Source of the DNA: an uncultured Pelagibacteraceae bacterium
GTDB taxonomy: Bacteria > Pseudomonadota > Alphaproteobacteria > Pelagibacterales > Pelagibacteraceae
Direction of reading: 5' to 3'
Assembly: GCA_902603555.1 (NCBI GenBank)
Contig: CACKVD010000002.1
Span: 1 to 64,000, forward strand
Length of the DNA stretch: 64,000 bases
Every line of letters begins with the position of its first letter. Position 1 is the stretch's first letter. The notes under the pieces are model-generated. The model saw only the letters and a list, made by a program, of their open reading frames with translations. It was not told the DNA's origin and made no database searches. Position numbers and translations under genes: made by a program. Of this stretch, positions 29,058 through 37,316 are shown piece after piece.

Positions 29058-29721
29058 TAAAAAAAAAGTTCTCATTTACACTACCAATGACTCCATATTT
29101 ACATTACCAGTAATATTTAAAATCTGCAAATATCTTAAGGATAAAAAAATTGATATTTATTTATCTGGTCCAAAAAAAATTAGAGGTATAAAAGTTTTAA
29201 TTATTTTTTTCTTGTTTGGTTCTTTATTCAAGTTTCCAAAACTATTGAAAAAAAGTATAAAAATTAAAAAAATCTTAACTTTGTCAAATGTTCAGTTAGT
29301 TAAAAAAATAAATAATAATTATCAATATGGTTTAAGTTTTAATTTTCCAGAAAAAATATTATTAAAAAAATTTAAGATTTACAATTTTCATTGTGGAAAC
29401 TTTATGTATCAAAGAGGAAGTTTTATTTTTTTTTATAAATTTTTATATAATTGGAAAAAATTAGATTTAACGTTTCATCAAATAAATTCTAATTTTGATA
29501 GTGGTTATATTATAAATAAAAAAAGAGTAATAATTTCAAATAATGATGCTATAGATATTTGTAAATTATATTTAAATAATTTTTATTTTATTAAAAATTG
29601 TATTAATAAAATAAATAAAAAAAATAAAATAAAGCCAATTACGGGAAACATTAATAAAGAACCAAATTATTTCTTAATTATTAAAACTTTTTTAAGTAAT
29701 TTTTTTAAAAAAATGTATTAA
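29044..29721 (+). CDS. Divergent formyltransferase-fold protein
   Basis: A 225-residue protein with the general pattern of the formyltransferase family (ArnA-N, PurN, Fmt). A Rossmann-like N-terminus is followed by the catalytic Asn-x-His in IYNFHCGNF (about residue 117) with a downstream RG, and the catalytic Asp in FDSGYI about 40 residues later. Similarity is weak; lysine and asparagine are very abundant. If active it would formylate an amine, perhaps an amino sugar, using N10-formyl-tetrahydrofolate. It starts inside the acyltransferase end (14-base overlap) and runs 17 bases into the convergent gene. Confidence 0.55.
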   Translation: MRLSNKKKVLIYTTNDSIFTLPVIFKICKYLKDKKIDIYLSGPKKIRGIKVLIIFFLFGSLFKFPKLLKKSIKIKKILTLSNVQLVKKINNNYQYGLSFNFPEKILLKKFKIYNFHCGNFMYQRGSFIFFYKFLYNWKKLDLTFHQINSNFDSGYIINKKRVIISNNDAIDICKLYLNNFYFIKNCINKINKKNKIKPITGNINKEPNYFLIIKTFLSNFFKKMY

Positions 29722-30823
29722 CTATAAAATTAATATAATTCTTATAACCGACTGCTGAAAAAGCATTAAAAGTTGCTGATAAAATTATAAGGGCCAGTAT
29801 TATAGTTTTATTAGTTGGCAAATACTTTTTTAATGAAAAAATTATAAAAGGTAAAATCATGATCGAATATCTTGGAAACTCATGAAATATCCATGGTGAG
29901 TTGTAAGTAAATATTAAAAAAATTTGCAAAGACGAAAAAATAAAAATAATCTTATAAATATCATCTCTAAAATAAAGACTAAAATTTCTCAGCATGCAAA
30001 AATAACCAAAACTTATTATTATAATATAAAAAAATATTTTAATAAGGTTTGTTATAGGAAGTGTAAGAGTTGATAATCCATTTATACTATTTGGACCGAT
30101 GATTTCTTTTAATAAAGCTACAAAAGGGAAGTCTATAAAGAATTTCTCACCTCTTATTAAAGCATCGTTACTTTTATATCCTTCAAAAATGAGACCTGGG
30201 CCATAAATGATATAAGAAATAATTAAATAAAAACAAAACATTAGTATTGAAATAATTAAAAATTCAATAAGAATTTTTTTTTCTTTTTTAAATAATAAGA
30301 TAATTCCAATCCCAATTGGTAATGCTATAGCCCAAGGTTTTATAAAATAAACAAATGATGATGTAAGAAATGCTGTTTTTTTAAATTTTGATTCGTATAA
30401 AAATAAACTAAGTAGTATAAAAAAAATTGCAGAAATTTCACTTCCTCCCATTAACGATACAAGAGTAAATTCATACCCAAGTATTAAAAAAAAAATAGAA
30501 GTTAGATTTCCGAATAATTTAGAAATGATTATTATTGAAAAGTATGCAAAAAAAACATTAATCAATATCATTAAAAAAATTGGATCAATTTTTGTGGTAA
30601 AATTTAGTACAGCAATTAGAATTGAAATACCAAAAGGGTGGTAAACAAATACTGAAAAATCCCATTTTAAAAAATTATCTACTAATTGAAAATAGTTATC
30701 ATTATCTCCGTACTTACTAACGGCTAAATAATAATCATTTAAATTCCCATAAAAAAAAATTATTAAACTTAAGCTTATAAAAAAACTTAAAACAAAATAG
30801 ATGGATATTATTTTATTGTTCAT
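29705..30823 (-). CDS. Multi-pass membrane protein, GT-C/GT87-like candidate
   Basis: A 372-residue protein with about ten hydrophobic helices. After the first helix comes YGDNDNYFQLVDNFL, an acidic loop in the position of the GT-C catalytic aspartate, and later FVYFIKPWAIALPI and IFHEFPRYSIMIL, which resemble polyprenol-linked mannosyltransferases. It is probably a sugar transferase acting on the outer face of the inner membrane, but this rests on topology and loop pattern only. It is the last gene of the minus-strand half of the island and overlaps the DegT-like gene by four bases (ATGA). Confidence 0.55.
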   Translation of the reverse strand: MNNKIISIYFVLSFFISLSLIIFFYGNLNDYYLAVSKYGDNDNYFQLVDNFLKWDFSVFVYHPFGISILIAVLNFTTKIDPIFLMILINVFFAYFSIIIISKLFGNLTSIFFLILGYEFTLVSLMGGSEISAIFFILLSLFLYESKFKKTAFLTSSFVYFIKPWAIALPIGIGIILLFKKEKKILIEFLIISILMFCFYLIISYIIYGPGLIFEGYKSNDALIRGEKFFIDFPFVALLKEIIGPNSINGLSTLTLPITNLIKIFFYIIIISFGYFCMLRNFSLYFRDDIYKIIFIFSSLQIFLIFTYNSPWIFHEFPRYSIMILPFIIFSLKKYLPTNKTIILALIILSATFNAFSAVGYKNYINFIVNTFF

Positions 30824-32073
30824 TTAAAAAATTTGTTGATATAATAACATATTTTAATCACCTGTTTTTTATCAATTTTATCGTGTGACGGAAGACATAG
30901 TAATTCACTCTCAAATTGAGAAGAAATTTTATTTTTATAATAAATTTTTTTAAGCAATATTTCCTCACAATTTTTATAATAATAGTATCTAGTCTCAATT
31001 CCTTTTTTAAAAAGATACTCAGAAAGTTCTTTTTTTTTTTTACAAATAATTGGAAATTCTAAAAAATTTTGAAAATTAAAATCTTCTATCTTTAATAAAT
31101 TTATATTTTTATTTTTTGATAAAATTTTATAATAAGTTTGGTTATTTTTTTTTCTAATTAAATTTTCAGTATGTAATTTTTTTTCATTTTTAATCTGAAG
31201 ATAGATCATATTCAGGCTCAAATTATTAATTTTGGAATAATAAAAAGAAGGAATAATTTTTTTTTTTAAGAAGTATTCAGCAGGATACAATTTGTTAAGA
31301 AAAAAATTAATATTTTTTAAATGAGATATCTTTATTATATAAAAGAAAAACAAGTTATAAATTGCTTTTGAAAGAAAAAACTTTAACAAAATAAAAAGAA
31401 TAATCTGTTTAATGTAAATTATTGAAGAAAATTTTTTGAAACTCTTAATTCTTTTTTTTGCAAATTTATTTATTTCATTCGAGTCTGTTATAATAGCTCC
31501 ACCGTATAACGCAGAAATATTTTTCATTATTCCAAAGCTAAGAATTGATACATCGCCAAAGCTTCCTGAAAATTTTTTTCCATTTTTAGTTATTTTATTA
31601 TTTCCATAGTAAATTGCGTTATCTTCTATCAGTAAAATTCTTTTTCTATTTGCTATATTTTTAATTTTAATTAAGTCATTATAACTACTAAAAATATTTG
31701 TAACTAATATTGCAGATGTTCTATTGTTTATACTTTTTTTAAGTTTACTAATATCTAAAGAACCATTTTTTTTATTTATATCGACAAGTATTATTTTAAA
31801 TTTTAAAATTCTTGGTATATCGACCATTTCTTTTAAATTATAAGAACATATTATAATCTCATTTTTTTTTGGGTCTTTTAATTTGAGATATTCTAGAATT
31901 ATCAGAAAACCTACTCTGCACATACTTGTTAAAACAATATATTTTTTTTTAAAGATATTTCTAAATTTTTTAATTAAAAAATTTTCACTTTTATCTTTAT
32001 TGCTAAATATAGACAGAAGTAATATTTTCGTAGAAAGGTATAACTTTATTCTTGAGGCTTTATTTAACATCAT
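30820..32073 (-). CDS. DegT/DnrJ/EryC1-like PLP-dependent enzyme, divergent
   Basis: A 417-residue fold-type I PLP protein similar to sugar aminotransferases (ArnB, WecE, DegT). Visible features are LIEDNAIYYGN (the aspartate that binds the PLP pyridine nitrogen), SFGDVSILSFGIMKN with the probable Schiff-base lysine, and GGAIITD. Unusually, about residues 215-260 hold a hydrophobic stretch (FILLKFFLSKAIYNLFFFYII) that could associate with membrane. Two consecutive ATGs are possible starts. It overlaps both flanking genes by four bases, so it is translated with the FAD oxidoreductase and membrane protein. Probable role is amination of a keto-sugar or similar, unproven. Confidence 0.68.
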   Translation of the reverse strand: MMLNKASRIKLYLSTKILLLSIFSNKDKSENFLIKKFRNIFKKKYIVLTSMCRVGFLIILEYLKLKDPKKNEIIICSYNLKEMVDIPRILKFKIILVDINKKNGSLDISKLKKSINNRTSAILVTNIFSSYNDLIKIKNIANRKRILLIEDNAIYYGNNKITKNGKKFSGSFGDVSILSFGIMKNISALYGGAIITDSNEINKFAKKRIKSFKKFSSIIYIKQIILFILLKFFLSKAIYNLFFFYIIKISHLKNINFFLNKLYPAEYFLKKKIIPSFYYSKINNLSLNMIYLQIKNEKKLHTENLIRKKNNQTYYKILSKNKNINLLKIEDFNFQNFLEFPIICKKKKELSEYLFKKGIETRYYYYKNCEEILLKKIYYKNKISSQFESELLCLPSHDKIDKKQVIKICYYINKFFK

Positions 32074-33356
32074 AAAGAAATATTTTTTGCTATTCTTATA
32101 GCGTTTAAAATAGTTATCAATGTGTAACCTAATGGTGGTATATAATTTAAATAAGTACCATCAATTACATGTAAATTCTTAAAATTGTTTAATTCACACT
32201 GTTCATTAAAATAATCTTTTAAGGGAAATGAGCCTCCAATATGATTATCATTTCCTTGCAAAAGTTCTTTAGATGTAAATGGTATTTTGAAGAATTTAAA
32301 ATTGTTGAGAGAGTTTCTTTTAAAAATTGGTTTATTATTATCAGTTTTATTTCCAGTTATTGAAATATTTTCATTTATTCTTTCAACAATTATGTCTGAG
32401 TAATCACTACTTAGATAATTATATACACCATAAAGATTTGGCTTTATCAGATTTATAAATGGATTTAAAAAATTCCCTTTTAATCTTAAATAGTCCAAAA
32501 AAAATTTATTGTTAAGACCATTTAATGGAAAAACATGTGATGCTGTTTCATTAAAATTATTGTTTGTTATGGAAAAAATTGCATTTAGATTAGAATTTTT
32601 ATGACGATTTATTGAAAAGAAAACCTCCCTATAAAGCGGTGTGGATAATAGTTTTGTAGTATTTTTTTTTAATAAATTCATTAACAATCGTGTTGTTGAA
32701 ATAGAGCCAGATGCTAAAACTAAATTTTTATCACTAAAAATAAACTTTTTTCCATTCTTATCTTTAATCAAGAGGTCATAGTTTTGTTCACTTTTTGTAA
32801 TTTTGTCTACAAATCCATCAATAAAGTTTATTTTATTTTTATCTATTAGTGTTTTAAATTTTTCTTTTACATTAAAAGGGGTTTCAATATTAGACACCAA
32901 TCTTTCATTATAGTTTATACTATAAGAATTATTATTTATTAAATTTTCATAAAAAGGTTTTCTTTCAGGTTCATTAACTATTAAATTTTCATCTGATAAA
33001 TATTTAAAATAATCATATAAATTCAATTTATGTAAATTATTTTTTTTTAATTCTTCATTAGTAAATTTATAAATTGTACCACCCCAAACATTTGATAACC
33101 CACCTACCGCTAAACCACTTTGTGTATCAAAATTATTATAAACTAGACAATTTAACTCTTTAAATTTATCTATATTTTCATCAAAATTCTCAATTTGAAT
33201 TTTCGGTGAGCTTAGATTATCAAATTTTTTATTATTATATTTTTTATTAAATGTAAAATCGATTAAGTTAATTTTGATATTTTTATCAACTAAATTCTTT
33301 ATAAAAAAATATGAATTAATTCCTGAACCAATTATAGTTATTGATTTTTCTAGCAT
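32070..33356 (-). CDS. FAD-dependent oxidoreductase, GMC-like
   Basis: A 428-residue flavoprotein. The N-terminal ITIIGSGINSYF is an FAD-binding GxGxx fold; SGLAVGGLSNVWGGTIY resembles the flavin-contact loop of GMC dehydrogenases; LVLASGSISTTRLL matches GMC signature 2; and the C-terminal HVIDGTYLNYIPPLGYTLITI matches the last FAD segment. It would oxidise an alcohol or sugar hydroxyl. The active-site His-Asn pair is not clear, so the substrate is open. It lies directly before the PLP enzyme (ATGA overlap), consistent with oxidation followed by amination. Confidence 0.7.
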   Translation of the reverse strand: MLEKSITIIGSGINSYFFIKNLVDKNIKINLIDFTFNKKYNNKKFDNLSSPKIQIENFDENIDKFKELNCLVYNNFDTQSGLAVGGLSNVWGGTIYKFTNEELKKNNLHKLNLYDYFKYLSDENLIVNEPERKPFYENLINNNSYSINYNERLVSNIETPFNVKEKFKTLIDKNKINFIDGFVDKITKSEQNYDLLIKDKNGKKFIFSDKNLVLASGSISTTRLLMNLLKKNTTKLLSTPLYREVFFSINRHKNSNLNAIFSITNNNFNETASHVFPLNGLNNKFFLDYLRLKGNFLNPFINLIKPNLYGVYNYLSSDYSDIIVERINENISITGNKTDNNKPIFKRNSLNNFKFFKIPFTSKELLQGNDNHIGGSFPLKDYFNEQCELNNFKNLHVIDGTYLNYIPPLGYTLITILNAIRIAKNISL

Positions 33357-33364
33357 CTAAATTT

Positions 33365-34534
33365 TTATTTTAGAAATAATTCATTTAAATAATTTAAAAA
33401 ACCTATGATCAACGAGCCAATCACATATGGAATTATAAAAGTTGTTAAAATCAAATTGAGTTTAAATAAATTTATATCAAAAAAAGCAAATTTATTTAAA
33501 TACCAATAATTAATCATAGGATAAAAAAATATTGTAAATACAATTAGTAGCATTAAAGATATAAGAAAATAATTATCTGATTTTGTATTCAAAAATAAAT
33601 TAAATAAAAAATTATCTGCATTCTTTTTACCGTATTTTTGTGAAATTATCCTAAAACTTTGAATTGCTGAAGTTATAAGAAAAATTCCAATCCAACTGAA
33701 TAAAGTAAAATATATCGAAGATAAGAAAGATAATTTTGTATTAAAAAAATCAAAAGAAAAATTTGATGAAGCTATCATAATCATAAAAATTAAGTTTAAA
33801 GCAATGAAAAAAATACCTGGCAAAAACATTGATCTTAACGGAGACAAAGTAAGGATGAACTTTAAGTGTCTCCAACCATCGGGCCATGTTCTTAAATGAG
33901 GTTTTGTATTTTTTCTTTTATCTTTATGTAAAGTAATTGGAGTTTGAAAAATCATAAAATTCTTTATAGATGCATATGCAACCATTTCTGTAGCAAATTC
34001 CATTCCATTACAAAATAGATTTTTGTTAAAATTTTTGAATTTATCTTTGTTTATTCCTCTCAATCCACAGTGAAAATCGTTAATTTTATTTTTAAAAAAA
34101 AATCTCCCTAAAAAAGATAATACTGGATTTCCCAAATATTTATGAGTTAATGGCATTGCACCTTTATTAATTTTTCCACTAAATCTATCTCCTATAACAA
34201 ATGCGTAACCCAATTTTAATTTGTTATAAAATATTCCTATCTGACTAAAATCATAGGATCCATCAGCATCTCCAAAAATGACAATTTTACTTTTTGATTT
34301 ATTTATTCCATTTTTTAAAGCGGCACCATACCCTTTGGTTTTTGTATGAACAACTCTGCAACCGAGTTTTTTTGCAATAAAAATTGATTTATCAGTGCTT
34401 CCATTATCTGAAATTAAAATTTCACCTCTTAATTTATTTTTTTTAATGAAACTCTTTGCCTTATTAATTGAATATGGAAGACATGTTTCTTCATTTAGAC
34501 AAGGCATTAATATTGTAATATCTAAATTGCTCAT
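33365..34534 (-). CDS. Family 2 glycosyltransferase with C-terminal membrane domain (GtrB/ArnC-like)
   Basis: A 389-residue protein. The N-terminal GT-A domain (about 1-225) has ITILMPCLNEETCLP, SDNGSTDKS, the metal site FGDADGSYDFSQIG and ALKNGINKS. The C-terminal part has four hydrophobic helices (about 240-385). This layout matches polyprenyl-phosphate glycosyltransferases such as GtrB and ArnC, which load a sugar on a lipid carrier for later transfer. It is the first gene of the minus-strand half of the island and faces galE across 31 bases. The downstream genes supply oxidoreductase and PLP functions. Confidence 0.82.
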   Translation of the reverse strand: MSNLDITILMPCLNEETCLPYSINKAKSFIKKNKLRGEILISDNGSTDKSIFIAKKLGCRVVHTKTKGYGAALKNGINKSKSKIVIFGDADGSYDFSQIGIFYNKLKLGYAFVIGDRFSGKINKGAMPLTHKYLGNPVLSFLGRFFFKNKINDFHCGLRGINKDKFKNFNKNLFCNGMEFATEMVAYASIKNFMIFQTPITLHKDKRKNTKPHLRTWPDGWRHLKFILTLSPLRSMFLPGIFFIALNLIFMIMIASSNFSFDFFNTKLSFLSSIYFTLFSWIGIFLITSAIQSFRIISQKYGKKNADNFLFNLFLNTKSDNYFLISLMLLIVFTIFFYPMINYWYLNKFAFFDINLFKLNLILTTFIIPYVIGSLIIGFLNYLNELFLK

Positions 34535-34565
34535 TTTTATGATGTATTATATCAATATAGATAAA

Positions 34566-35558
34566 ATGATTAATAAAACAAATAATATATTGGTTACAGG
34601 GGGTGCGGGTTATATTGGAAGTCATATAGTAGAAGATTTGATTAAAGAAAAAAAAAATGTGTTCATTTTTGATAATTTATCGACTGGCTTTAAAAAATTA
34701 ATTAATAGAAAAGCAAATTTTATTAATGGTGATATCAAAAATATCAATTTTTTAAAAAAGATTATAATCAAAAAACAAATTGATAGCATTATTCATCTAG
34801 CTGCCTTTCTAAATGTAAGTGAGTCACAAATTGAAAAAAAAAAATATTATTCTAATAATGTATCTGGGACCTTGAATGTAGTCAGGGCATGCAAGAACAG
34901 TAAGGTAAAAAATATAATTTTTTCGTCCTCTTGTTCAATTTATGGAAATGTAAAAGGTGCTGTTAATGAAAAAAAGAAACCAAATCCTCAAAATTATTAT
35001 GCTTTAACAAAATATAAAAGTGAACAAATTATAAAAACATATTCAAAAAAGTTAAAATATAATTATGCTATCTTAAGGTATTTTAATGTAGCTGGAGCAA
35101 GTCAATCTAATAACTTTGGTGAGATTCAAGAAAAATATGGTCATTTAATAAAAAATATTTCTATAGAATCTTTAAAAAAAAAACCACATATTTATATTTT
35201 TGGGAATGATTATAAAACTAAAGATGGAACATGTGTTAGAGATTATATTCATGTTTCTGATTTATCAGATATACATTTAAAAGCCCTAAAATATATTAAT
35301 AAAAAATCCAAATCATTAATTTTAAATTGTGGCTATGGTAGAGGCTATTCAGTTTTAGAAATAGTTAAAGTTTTTGGAAAGATAAAAAAAAATCTTTTCT
35401 ATTCATTTAAAAACAGAAGGTTGGGTGATGTAGACCAAGTTTATGCAAATAATAAGAAAATTAAAAAAATTTTAAAGTGGAAACCAAAATATAATAACAT
35501 TTATAAGATTATTCAAAGTGCGATTAAATGGGAAAAAAAATTATATAGAAACAAATGA
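34566..35558 (+). CDS. galE: UDP-glucose 4-epimerase
   Basis: A 330-residue extended short-chain dehydrogenase. The NAD-binding VTGGAGYIGSH is at residues 10-20, the catalytic serine segment is SSSCSIYG, and the Tyr-x3-Lys pair is in NYYALTKYKSEQ. Further family features are NVAGASQ and DGTCVRDYIHV, plus RRLGDVDQVYAN at the C-terminus. It interconverts UDP-glucose and UDP-galactose, supplying precursor for surface glycans. I start it at ATG 34566; a longer upstream frame would run into the divergent GT2 gene and lacks family sequence. It sits at the edge of the glycan island next to tRNA-Leu. Confidence 0.9.
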   Translation: MINKTNNILVTGGAGYIGSHIVEDLIKEKKNVFIFDNLSTGFKKLINRKANFINGDIKNINFLKKIIIKKQIDSIIHLAAFLNVSESQIEKKKYYSNNVSGTLNVVRACKNSKVKNIIFSSSCSIYGNVKGAVNEKKKPNPQNYYALTKYKSEQIIKTYSKKLKYNYAILRYFNVAGASQSNNFGEIQEKYGHLIKNISIESLKKKPHIYIFGNDYKTKDGTCVRDYIHVSDLSDIHLKALKYINKKSKSLILNCGYGRGYSVLEIVKVFGKIKKNLFYSFKNRRLGDVDQVYANNKKIKKILKWKPKYNNIYKIIQSAIKWEKKLYRNK

Positions 35559-35626
35559 AGCTGTAAATAAATGATGTTAAGATCTATATTTAATGCACTT
35601 TTTGAAAAAAAATTTACTTATTCATC

Positions 35627-35655
35627 TTGTTCAATTATAAATATTAGCATAAATA
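35627..35655 (+). promoter_or_regulatory. Candidate promoter for tRNA-Leu(UAA)
   Basis: TTGTTC at 35627-35632 and TAAATA at 35650-35655 with 17-base spacing lie about 20 bases before the tRNA. Weak match; the 115-base gap 35559-35673 shows no other feature. Confidence 0.3.
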
Positions 35656-35673
35656 CTCATGAAATTCATTAAT

Positions 35674-35759
35674 GCCCTCGTGGTGAAATTGGTAGACACA
35701 AAGGACTTAAAATCCTTGCCGCTTGCGGAGTGCCAGTTCGAGTCTGGCCGAGGGCACCA
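35674..35759 (+). tRNA. tRNA-Leu (anticodon UAA)
   Basis: A class II tRNA of 86 bases. The acceptor stem GCCCTCG pairs with CGAGGGC, followed by A and an encoded CCA. The anticodon stem AAGGA/TCCTT encloses CTTAAAA with TAA at 35708-35710. A long variable arm (GCCGCTTGCGGAGT region) and a T loop of GTTCGAGTC type are present. It lies at the boundary between the glycan island with galE and the core gene nadK, which starts only seven bases downstream. Confidence 0.97.
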
Positions 35760-35765
35760 CTTAAG

Positions 35766-36536
35766 ATGAAAAGTTTTAAAATAATTTGTTACAAAAATGA
35801 AAGATCTTTAAAGATAAGGTCAGCCCTTACAAAGATATTAAAAAAATATAATTTTAAATATCCTAATTTATCAATAGTCATAGGTGGAGATGGATTTATG
35901 CTCCAAACATTGAAAAAAAATAAAAACTCTAAAAATTTTTTTTATGGAATAAATTCTGGAAATTATGGTTTTTTAATGAATAAATTTAACCCAAAAAACT
36001 TAATTAAGAATTTACGTAAAGCAAATATGATTACAATTTCACCTTTAGAAATGACAGTTAAAAATAACAAAAAACAGACTAAGAAATATTTAGCAATTAA
36101 TGAAGTATCAATATTAAGACAAAGTAGACAGGCCGCATCCTTATCAGTTAATTATGGGTCAAAAATATTAATAAAAAAATTAATTTCAGATGGAGTGTTA
36201 GTTTCTACTCCAGCCGGAAGCACTGCTTATAATCTTTCAGTACATGGCCCAATCTTAAGTTTGAATTCAAAAAAGTTAACAATAGTTCCCATAAGTCCAT
36301 TTAGACCAAGAAGATGGAAAGGAAAGATTGTAAACGACAATTCTAAAATAAATATTGTAAATTTAAATCCGCTAAAAAGACCAATAAGTGCAGTAGCCGA
36401 TAATTTAGAGGTAAGAAATGCAAAGAATATTATTATTAAGTCAAATAAAAAGATTAAATTTAATTTATTATATGATCAAAATAGAAGCTTACAAAAAAAA
36501 ATTAAGATTGAGCAATTAAGAAAAGAAACAAATTAA
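35766..36536 (+). CDS. nadK: NAD kinase
   Basis: A 256-residue ATP-NAD kinase. The GGDG motif is in SIVIGGDGFML (about residue 40), NYGFLMN follows, and STPAGSTAYNLSVHGPIL near residue 155 is the NAD-binding signature. SPFRPRRWKG is also typical. It phosphorylates NAD to NADP in the cytoplasm. I start at ATG 35766, because an upstream frame would begin inside the tRNA-Leu gene. The tRNA-to-nadK gap is six bases, so the mRNA is probably made by processing of a joint transcript. Confidence 0.92.
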   Translation: MKSFKIICYKNERSLKIRSALTKILKKYNFKYPNLSIVIGGDGFMLQTLKKNKNSKNFFYGINSGNYGFLMNKFNPKNLIKNLRKANMITISPLEMTVKNNKKQTKKYLAINEVSILRQSRQAASLSVNYGSKILIKKLISDGVLVSTPAGSTAYNLSVHGPILSLNSKKLTIVPISPFRPRRWKGKIVNDNSKINIVNLNPLKRPISAVADNLEVRNAKNIIIKSNKKIKFNLLYDQNRSLQKKIKIEQLRKETN

Positions 36537-36538
36537 TT

Positions 36539-37312
36539 TTATTTAATAATGGTCTTTACAGTTCCTAACTTTTCTATTTTTCCCGTGTAAAGACCTTTAC
36601 CTTTAATTGGAACAACTCCAACAGATGAACCCGTAAAAACCCAAAAATCTTTATTCAAGTTTATTTTATCTTTTTTGACTTTATTTAATACAAATCTTAA
36701 TGAATTTAATGGATTTATATAAACAGTGCTTGTATTGCCATCTACACTCTGATTAATTTTTTTGTTAGCAATATTCGTTTTTAAATTGCTAATTTTTATT
36801 TTCTTATATTTTTTTATAGATCCTACGAGAAATTTTACATTAGCTCCAAAATCACTACATAAATCACCAAAAGAAGTAATTCCTTTTTTTCTTTGTCTGT
36901 AACCAACTACTTCGATACATGGTGCCATGTGAGAAATAAAGTTAGATATATTTTTTACTGTTATTGAACCTTTTGATGAAAAAAAAGATTTTTTTATTTT
37001 ATAACAGACTTCAAGTTCGATACCTAAAGTTGATTTATTTATTTTTACTTTTTTTCCACTTTTCAAAAAATTTCTTTTATATACAGAAGCATAAAATGGT
37101 TCTTTTTCTTTAAATTTTTTAATTAAAGGAATACCAGTACCAGCAGCCTTAAAGCCAATTACTGGATGTTTTATTTTACTTTCACATAAGACTCTTAATT
37201 TTTGTGCCTCTTTGAGTTTTTTTGTAAATTTAGATGGGATCGGTGCAATTATTTTATTTTTAAGAAAAGCATTTACAAGTTTATCAGATGTTTTTTCTAG
37301 TAAAGATTTCAT
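36539..37312 (-). CDS. Fumarylacetoacetate hydrolase-family protein, 2-oxo-4-pentenoate hydratase-like
   Basis: A 257-residue FAH-superfamily protein of the MhpD/HpaH kind. Metal-binding-type residues occur in GIELEVCYKI (glutamates near 100), CIEVVGYR and DLCSDFGANV, and the C-terminal FTGSSVGVVPIKG matches the conserved TGS-turn-G strand. The family hydrates or decarboxylates 2-oxo-enoic acids in aromatic or sugar acid breakdown. Here it ends a minus-strand run with an M23 peptidase, SDR, TerC and GMC dehydrogenase, so it may act on a catabolic intermediate. The precise substrate is unknown. Confidence 0.7.
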   Translation of the reverse strand: MKSLLEKTSDKLVNAFLKNKIIAPIPSKFTKKLKEAQKLRVLCESKIKHPVIGFKAAGTGIPLIKKFKEKEPFYASVYKRNFLKSGKKVKINKSTLGIELEVCYKIKKSFFSSKGSITVKNISNFISHMAPCIEVVGYRQRKKGITSFGDLCSDFGANVKFLVGSIKKYKKIKISNLKTNIANKKINQSVDGNTSTVYINPLNSLRFVLNKVKKDKINLNKDFWVFTGSSVGVVPIKGKGLYTGKIEKLGTVKTIIK

Positions 37313-37316
37313 TATG

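Noticed and set aside
34395..34565. Upstream in-frame extension of galE
   Set aside because: It would run into the divergent GT2 gene and adds 57 residues with no epimerase similarity; the ATG at 34566 fits the family N-terminus.
24600..35560. Prophage, transposon or restriction/defence island
   Set aside because: No integrase, transposase, phage structural, nuclease-methylase or toxin-antitoxin genes are present; the genes are glycan-type.
35730..35765. nadK start inside tRNA-Leu
   Set aside because: The extra codons are the tRNA T arm and acceptor; the ATG at 35766 gives a normal NAD kinase N-terminus.
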